DNA from: FEN-1297 sp046704565
GTDB lineage: Bacteria; Bacteroidota; Ignavibacteria; Ignavibacteriales; Ignavibacteriaceae
Direction: 5' to 3'
Assembly (NCBI GenBank): GCA_046704565.1
Contig: JBJKRP010000350.1
Coordinates: 1-8,593, forward strand
Length of the DNA: 8,593 bases
Shown: positions 1-4,955 of the stretch, one piece after another
Numbering within the stretch: position 1 is the stretch's first letter
How the letters are laid out: every line of letters begins with the position of its first letter
Position numbers and translations under genes: made by a program
The notes under the pieces: generated by a model
What the model was told of the DNA's origin: nothing
What the model saw: the letters and a program-made list of their open reading frames with translations, nothing else
Databases searched by the model: none

Positions 1-37
1 TAATACTTTTTCTTTCAGAATTTAAATTTTTTGTTTA

Positions 38-162
38 GGAAATAAAATTTTCTTCCCTTGAAATAAAATTTTTTATATGGGAATTAATATTTTCTATCCC
101 GGGAATAAAATTTAAAATATGGGAATAGAAATTTAAAATATGGATATAGAAAATTTCTTTTT
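38..162. repeat. Degenerate AT-rich tandem repeat, about six units of 19-22 bp
   Basis: Six consecutive units begin with a GGAAATAAAA- or GGGAATA-like core at about 38, 60, 79, 101, 121 and 142. The two clearest neighbours are GGGAATAAAATTTAAAATAT (101-120) and an almost identical unit at 121-141 that differs by one inserted base and one substitution. Units 79-100 and 101-120 meet at CCCGGG, which makes a short imperfect dyad at 97-104. The array lies downstream of the phosphatase gene, which ends at 280 on the minus strand. I see no coding potential in it and no strong intrinsic terminator. It could be a short minisatellite, a transcript-end processing region or a protein-binding array; the sequence does not decide. 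Confidence 0.65.
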
Positions 163-279
163 AAAGACTTTTCTTAAAAATCTGCAAATTTCGCATATTT
201 TTATGAAAGCAGTGATTTCCGATGATAAGAGTCAGATTATCTTTCAAACATCTATTATTTCTTAACTCATCTGCCTGCT

Positions 280-2832
280 CTAAGCAACCTTCACAATTAC
301 CATTGTCATGTCGTCATTCTGCTCGGCATCGCCGCGGAAGGTATTTATAGAATCCCAGATTTCATTCATTATTTCGGATGAGGCTTTATTAGTCTTTCCC
401 TTTAGGATTTCAGAAAGCTTGTCTTCGCCGAATAAATCCAGGTATTTATTCATTGCTTCGGTAATGCCGTCTGAGAAGAAGGCATATATTTGTCCCGGCA
501 TCAGCGGGACTTCCTCTTCTATTAAAGTATTCTCAAAAACAATTCCTTTCTCAAGACCAACACCAATACCTTGAGTTCTATAAGATTGAACTGAGCCGTT
601 TGAAGCTGCAAGAACAGGCATGTGTCCCGCGCGGCAGAAAGTTACTTTCCTTTCGGCAGTATCAAACAAAGCAAGCGTCATGGTAACAAAGGAATTTCTT
701 TCAATAGATTCGTAGAACTTGCGGTTCAGTTCGATCATAATCTGCTTAGGAGATTTGTCTGCAGTACATGAAAGCTGGATCATCGTTTGAAGCTTAGTCA
801 TGTAGAGAGCGGCGGGCAAGCCTTTGCCGGAAACATCGCCGACAACCACAAACATTTTATTTGCGGAGACCGGTATTAAATCATAATAATCTCCGCCTAC
901 CTGATTGGCAGGGATCATCTCGCCGCAAATATCCAATCCATTTACGCTTGGAACGCATTTAGGCAAAAGTCCCTGCTGGATTTTTCTTGCAAGAGAAAGG
1001 TCTCTTTCAATTCTAAGCTTCTCTGCCTCGGATTCATAGAGCCTGGCGTTTTCTATGGCAATAGCAGCCTGGCTCGATGCGGCATTAAGCAAGTCCAGGT
1101 CCTTGCCGGCAAACTGTGAACCTGAATATTTTAATCCGAAAAGCAAAAGCCCGATAACCTTTGACTTTATAATCATCGGGATAGTGGTAAAGATTCCGTC
1201 TTCAATCAGCCTGGATGAGGCACCGGGAAAAGCCTCTGCAAACTCATGCTGCTCAATTACAATTCTTTCGGAAATAAGGGACTTCTTTTCCACCTCATTC
1301 TGAAGACTATCGCAATTGATAACAAGGTCCTTGTTTGATATTCCAATGCTTCGTATTAAATGGAGATCTCCGTCCTTCTTAGCTTTAATAAGTATCCCGA
1401 AACGGTTAATCTTAAGAGACTCGACAAAGGTTGATTTCATCGAATCGAGGATATTATCCAGACCTACAAGTGTAGAGACGTCATTGCTGAAGCTTAAAAG
1501 TACACGCTGGTAGGCAAACTGCTCGGGATAAAAGCGCGCGGTAAGAAAATCCTGGAACCTGTCTTTAGTAGACTGAAATACGAGTGCAAATACTATAAAG
1601 ATTGAGCCGGCAATTACCGCCTGGAACTGAGTACCTATTGCAGAGCTTATGCCCTGACCGAGCACATAAATTATGAGAAAATAAATTGCCGCCAATGAAG
1701 CGGTGGCAATACCGTACATCAAGGTATTTTTAATTACAACGCTTACGTCCATCAACTGGTATTTAAAGATGGAATATGCAAATGCAATCGGTATCAGTAT
1801 TATTAAAATAATAGGAGTATAATATGCCGGAGAATTAAAAATTGTATCCGAGATTGCCGGCGCGATACGGGAAGTATAGATAATTGCCGCTAAGGCAATA
1901 ATAAAGGCAACAAGAATTATAAAGACCGGCTTTTTCTCTTCCTTTGTTTTTAATCTTCTATAATTTATGACAAGGGAAACAAGCGCCGTTAATTCTACGG
2001 CAGATAAGAAGTATCCTATATATGTAATTAAGCCGTTAGCATTGTTTATTGTTCCCTTTCCTAATCCAAATATTTCTACTAAGATAATGACTATTGCTAA
2101 GGCAATAACGCCGGATATCATAAACAGGATTCGCTTCGTCCATTTCCTGTCTATCAGTTTAAAAGGCTTGGGGAACGTCCAGAAGAAAGTGAGCAGCATA
2201 AAGGGATAGGCGCTTTCACCTGCGGCTATAAGAAAGGCGAGCAATAAGAACAACATCTTATCTGCCCGAACCATCGCAGGCGAGATATTTACAGGTACAA
2301 ACAACTGCATAGCTCCCAGCACCGAAGCAGCACCGATTCCGTAAAATAACTTTTGAACTCTGCCGCCGGGCTTTGCCATTAAAACAATAAAGCCGATGAG
2401 CATCTGCATAAGTGCGAGTATGGATATTGATACCTGCGAAATGTTAATAAGCTTTTTAACGTAGACCCTGGTGTGAATGATTTTGCCGTTATGCGAAATT
2501 GTATAATCGGCATAATCGCCCGCATTGACCTTATTTAAGATAAACTGTGCAGTACCGGCATCCGGCAGATCGTGGTTATTTATTTGAAGTAAAAGATCGC
2601 CGTTTCTTACGCCCGCGTTCCAGGTTACCCCGCCTACCTTAACACTCTCGAAGTGAAGTACAATTTTCCCGTTTGAATCTTTTTGATCAACCCACAGACA
2701 TTCATCGTTGGATTGGATCCTTACCGCAAGGGCAAAATAAATTTCTACTACCGCCGTAATAATAAGAACCAGTGAAACCGCTATAATGAATTTCGATCTG
2801 TTCTTAAGATAAAATTGCTTGACGTTATTCAT
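280..2832 (-). CDS. Membrane-bound PDZ-GAF-SpoIIE (PP2C-type) serine/threonine phosphatase
   Basis: This 850-residue protein has the architecture of a sensory RsbU/SpoIIE-type phosphatase. A first hydrophobic span (about 14-38) is followed by a PDZ-like domain (about 50-125; GVTWNAGVRNGDLLLQINNH is the ligand-groove and hairpin region), predicted to lie outside the cytoplasm. About nine more membrane spans follow between 131 and 421, giving ten in all, which fits a cytoplasmic C-terminus. A GAF-like domain covers about 440-597. The linker LSLARKIQQGLLP (613-625) is typical of this family. The catalytic domain is complete: GGDYYD (D648), GDVSGKG (D666), RAGH (734-737), SDGITEA (D788) and NDDMT (D840/D841) supply the expected metal ligands. 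In the family such enzymes dephosphorylate a STAS anti-anti-sigma factor in partner switching, or a related phosphoprotein. No STAS or anti-sigma gene is in this window, so the substrate is unknown. The ATG at 2832 starts just before TM1; no clear Shine-Dalgarno precedes it. The gene is transcribed divergently from the LuxR-type regulator. Confidence 0.93.
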   Translation of the reverse strand: MNNVKQFYLKNRSKFIIAVSLVLIITAVVEIYFALAVRIQSNDECLWVDQKDSNGKIVLHFESVKVGGVTWNAGVRNGDLLLQINNHDLPDAGTAQFILNKVNAGDYADYTISHNGKIIHTRVYVKKLINISQVSISILALMQMLIGFIVLMAKPGGRVQKLFYGIGAASVLGAMQLFVPVNISPAMVRADKMLFLLLAFLIAAGESAYPFMLLTFFWTFPKPFKLIDRKWTKRILFMISGVIALAIVIILVEIFGLGKGTINNANGLITYIGYFLSAVELTALVSLVINYRRLKTKEEKKPVFIILVAFIIALAAIIYTSRIAPAISDTIFNSPAYYTPIILIILIPIAFAYSIFKYQLMDVSVVIKNTLMYGIATASLAAIYFLIIYVLGQGISSAIGTQFQAVIAGSIFIVFALVFQSTKDRFQDFLTARFYPEQFAYQRVLLSFSNDVSTLVGLDNILDSMKSTFVESLKINRFGILIKAKKDGDLHLIRSIGISNKDLVINCDSLQNEVEKKSLISERIVIEQHEFAEAFPGASSRLIEDGIFTTIPMIIKSKVIGLLLFGLKYSGSQFAGKDLDLLNAASSQAAIAIENARLYESEAEKLRIERDLSLARKIQQGLLPKCVPSVNGLDICGEMIPANQVGGDYYDLIPVSANKMFVVVGDVSGKGLPAALYMTKLQTMIQLSCTADKSPKQIMIELNRKFYESIERNSFVTMTLALFDTAERKVTFCRAGHMPVLAASNGSVQSYRTQGIGVGLEKGIVFENTLIEEEVPLMPGQIYAFFSDGITEAMNKYLDLFGEDKLSEILKGKTNKASSEIMNEIWDSINTFRGDAEQNDDMTMVIVKVA

Positions 2833-2971
2833 TTCAACTTTGACGCAACGGATTAAACAGGCGCATATTTAATTAAAAAGACAATGATTGTGAATTTTGG
2901 TTAAATAAAACTAACTAAAATAAGAAGCTAAATCAAATTATTCGGCAAAGGTTGCAGTGCCGTAATATTTA

Positions 2972-3068
2972 ATTTTGCCTGCGCCGTGTGTCATCCGGTT
3001 TTACCCGGGAATCTATTCATTTTATTATGACACTTTGATTTCTATTTTGCCTGATTACATAAATCCGG
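2972..3068 (+). repeat. Two copies of a bipartite direct repeat, ATTTTGCCTG-N(9-11)-ATCCGG
   Basis: Copy one has ATTTTGCCTG at 2972-2981 and ATCCGG at 2993-2998. Copy two has ATTTTGCCTG at 3044-3053 and ATCCGG at 3063-3068. Both half-motifs are exact and the inner spacers are 11 and 9 bases. The copies are about 70-72 bp apart, roughly seven helical turns, and lie 36 bp or more upstream of the sigma70 -35 box at 3104. This resembles a pair of activator or regulator binding sites, but no regulator can be named from sequence. Confidence 0.55.
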
Positions 3069-3103
3069 GTAAATATCATTTAAATAGCTTTAATTAATTT
3101 TAC

Positions 3104-3131
3104 TTGACATTTAGCCGGTCTCCGTTATAAT
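3104..3131 (+). promoter_or_regulatory. Consensus sigma70-type promoter of the LuxR-type regulator gene
   Basis: TTGACA (3104-3109) and TATAAT (3126-3131) both match the housekeeping consensus exactly, with a 16-base spacer. Transcription would start near 3138, leaving a leader of about 94 bases before the GTG at 3232. A CCGG tetramer sits in the spacer (3115-3118), and the 8-bp palindrome AACCGGTT (3149-3156) lies just after the predicted start, positions where a repressor could act. Whether the host's primary sigma factor uses this consensus depends on its lineage. Confidence 0.8.
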
Positions 3132-3231
3132 TTTCAGTAGACATTTTGAACCGGTTAACTTAGATCAAACATTTGCTAAAACTATTTTGTTGAATTAAGC
3201 CGAAAGCTTATAGAATGGAGAATACACGGGG

Positions 3232-4116
3232 GTGATATCCCGAATAAACGTTATTTCTTTATCGCTTCGCCCCGTAATACAGGAAGGAATGACAAGCCTT
3301 GTTAAGCCTGAGGAGGGAATAAACTTTTCTTCCCGCTTTGATAACTTTCAAAATGCGGTTGAGCATTTTACAAAGCGGAATGAAACTGCAAGGCTAAACG
3401 ATACTTTATTTATCGATGATGCATCATTAGATAAATCAAAAGTCATCAACATGCTTAGGTCGATTCATTCGGCGTACGGGGCAAAGACGATCGTATATAC
3501 AGACAGTATAGACGGCATTTATTTAAATAGGCTGTGGCTCTCCAACGTAAGCGGCATTCTTCATAACAGGGAAACTCCCTTAGTAGACTTTTTCAAACGC
3601 ATTAAGAAAGAAAATAAATCAAGCCGCGGAGATTCAATTTACGGCAAGGAATCTGAGCGCTACTTTGATACCGGGAAGAAGTTTATAGAGGCTATCAGGC
3701 TTGTCAACAGGGGATGCGACTGCTATGACGAACTGGTGACCTCAATAATTTTAGGCAAGCACATCTGGGCAAAGCGGGAATCGAGCCAGGATAATACCGG
3801 CAAATATTGGAACCTATTTGAAGCAAGGCACGGTTATAATACTCAAGAGAAAAATGCCTCAATTAATTTTATGGATGAGTCCGCAAATTTCTTTGAGGTA
3901 AACGAAATTTTAAGTCATCTATCCGGCAGGGAGATAGAAATCTTACGTAAGCTTTCTGCAGGAAAGAAAAATAAGGAGATAGCGTGTGAGCTGTTCATCT
4001 CCGCCGACACCGTAGTAAAACATAAAATAAACATTACTAAAAAGCTGGGACTGAAATCAGCAAACGAGCTTTTTATCTTTGCAATTCGATATAAAGACTT
4101 TCTAACAAGTAAATAA
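3232..4116 (+). CDS. NarL/FixJ-like transcription regulator with degenerate receiver domain and LuxR-type HTH
   Basis: This 294-residue protein has two recognisable parts. Residues about 4-127 follow the receiver fold: INVISLS (5-11) as strand 1, RPVIQEGMTSLV (13-24) as helix 1, DTLFIDD (57-63) as strand 3, KTIVYTDS (85-92) as strand 4 and SGILHNR (107-113) as strand 5. The acidic pair normally after strand 1 is replaced by Ser/Leu, and the conserved Lys after strand 5 is Asn112. D62 or D63 sits where the phospho-acceptor would be. Residues about 228-290 form a typical GerE/LuxR helix-turn-helix (LSGREIEILRKLSAGKKNKE, then IACELFISADTVVKHKINI). The roughly 100-residue middle, 128-227, is longer than the usual linker, and its segment FIEAIRLVNRG resembles receiver helix 5. 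The GTG start at 3232 is preferred over ATG 3289 because strand 1 lies between them; GGAG at 3217-3220 is a possible ribosome site. It probably binds DNA in a phosphorylation-independent way. Its targets are unknown. Confidence 0.85.
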   Translation: MISRINVISLSLRPVIQEGMTSLVKPEEGINFSSRFDNFQNAVEHFTKRNETARLNDTLFIDDASLDKSKVINMLRSIHSAYGAKTIVYTDSIDGIYLNRLWLSNVSGILHNRETPLVDFFKRIKKENKSSRGDSIYGKESERYFDTGKKFIEAIRLVNRGCDCYDELVTSIILGKHIWAKRESSQDNTGKYWNLFEARHGYNTQEKNASINFMDESANFFEVNEILSHLSGREIEILRKLSAGKKNKEIACELFISADTVVKHKINITKKLGLKSANELFIFAIRYKDFLTSK

Positions 4117-4146
4117 AGAACTCTCCTCTGTATTTAATATTATTAA

Positions 4147-4773
4147 TTGAAAAAAATACAGTTTTCGGGTATAGACAGGAAGGAGCTTTTGAGAGTACTT
4201 TTGCACCTGTATTTTTTGTTTACTCTGTATCATACGGCATCATTAAAAATTAAAAAGATGCCGGAAGCAGCAATCCATTTGTTTAAGTTTGTAATGCAAG
4301 AACTCCGCATAAGCCTTTGTAAGAATAAAAAATCTTACCCGAAAATATTACTCGGAATCCTAAGTATATTATGCTCTGTAATATTGATAAGGTTAACTTC
4401 CGGCTACCGCGGTCCGCAGTTATTTAATATTGCCTCCGGGATATGGATGTTTATGATTGGCGCTTTGTTTTTATATGAAGGTGTAGGAAAGACGCTGGGA
4501 AAAAGATTTGTCCTGTTAACGGATGAATATCTGGAAATAAAGGAAATTTTGTTTAAACCGGGGCGTACTTTTTATTTGAAGGAAGTACGATCAATTAATA
4601 TTGGAACGGTAAAAATCGGTATCATCGACACGAATGACAAGCTGCATGAATTTGACTTAACTAATTTAGATTACTCTGTAGTTATCGAGATCAAAAAAAG
4701 GCTTGCGGAGCTTTCCGGAAGATTGAAATCCGTTAAAAGGAACAAATACTTAAGCACATACGAAAATAATTAA
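4147..4773 (+). CDS. Small two-TM membrane protein with PH-like C-terminal domain, unknown function
   Basis: The longest reading frame is 208 residues, starting at TTG 4147 directly after an in-frame TAA. ATG 4258 (residue 38) and ATG 4294 (residue 50) are alternative starts, and none has a clear ribosome site, so the N-terminus is uncertain. Residues about 67-83 and 94-113 are two hydrophobic membrane spans, and a weaker hydrophobic stretch lies at 15-30. The remainder (about 120-190) is a string of short beta-like segments ending in a helix (FVLLTDEYLEIKEILFK, TFYLKEVRSINIG, KLHEFDL, then VVIEIKKRLAEL). This is the pattern of small bacterial PH-like domains on membrane anchors, an impression from fold pattern only. 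The gene follows the LuxR-type regulator by 30 to 177 bases depending on start and is probably cotranscribed with it. I do not recognise a named family. Confidence 0.6.
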   Translation: MKKIQFSGIDRKELLRVLLHLYFLFTLYHTASLKIKKMPEAAIHLFKFVMQELRISLCKNKKSYPKILLGILSILCSVILIRLTSGYRGPQLFNIASGIWMFMIGALFLYEGVGKTLGKRFVLLTDEYLEIKEILFKPGRTFYLKEVRSINIGTVKIGIIDTNDKLHEFDLTNLDYSVVIEIKKRLAELSGRLKSVKRNKYLSTYENN

Positions 4774-4928
4774 GGACAGTTTTTAAAGACATTTCTTCCA
4801 AGCTTATTTATTTTCCGGTCAAGACAAGCAAGGTAATAGTCTTCGGTGAGGTGTCTGAGAAGGTATTTATTGATATAACAAAGACCGATTACAAAGATAA
4901 AGCGGTAATTCTCGACTGGATTGCGTAA
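4770..4928 (+). pseudogene. Possible 3' remnant of a decayed gene (about 52 codons, no normal start)
   Basis: In the frame ending at TAA 4926-4928, the stretch is open back to a stop at 4767 and reads like protein. Alternating hydrophobic segments such as KVIVFGEVSEKVFIDI and KAVILDWIA follow one another with ordinary codon use. There is no ATG or TTG; the only usual start is GTG 4851, which would leave 25 codons. It begins four bases before the end of the upstream gene's stop, one frame back. It could be the surviving end of a lost gene, or chance. No family is recognised. Confidence 0.3.
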
Positions 4929-4955
4929 CGCTTTTTTTATTTTTATTGATGAATG

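Larger units (their letters stand above)
2833..3231. other. Divergent intergenic region (about 400 bp), regulatory
   Basis: No gene is seen between the two divergent starts. The right half holds a consensus sigma70 promoter for the regulator. The middle holds a duplicated bipartite motif, a 7-bp dyad (GTGTCAT at 2988-2994 with ATGACAC at 3027-3033) and a 9-bp inverted repeat (TTTACCCGG at 3000-3008 with CCGGGTAAA at 3065-3073). For the leftward phosphatase gene I could not find a convincing -35/-10 pair. The AT-rich stretch at about 2870-2940 is the likeliest place. Confidence 0.6.

Noticed and set aside
158..175. TTTTTAAAGACTTTTCTT resembling a site at 4780-4797 (17 of 18 bases)
   Set aside because: Low-complexity T/A-rich sequence. 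The match is short and could easily be chance, with no shared context except lying beyond gene ends.
224..241. GATAA/TTATC hairpin just past the phosphatase stop
   Set aside because: Five A/T-rich base pairs with an eight-base loop and no downstream T run in the gene's direction.
308..574. Plus-strand open frame antisense to the phosphatase C-terminus
   Set aside because: It lies wholly inside the SpoIIE catalytic domain on the other strand. The translation is low in recognisable motifs and there is no ribosome site.
1055..2209. Several plus-strand open frames antisense to the phosphatase
   Set aside because: They mirror the GAF and membrane-span codons of the real gene and show no domain pattern of their own.
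4922..4941. GCGTAACGC followed by a T run, possible terminator between the convergent genes
   Set aside because: The stem would be only three or four base pairs with a tiny loop, too weak to call a terminator.
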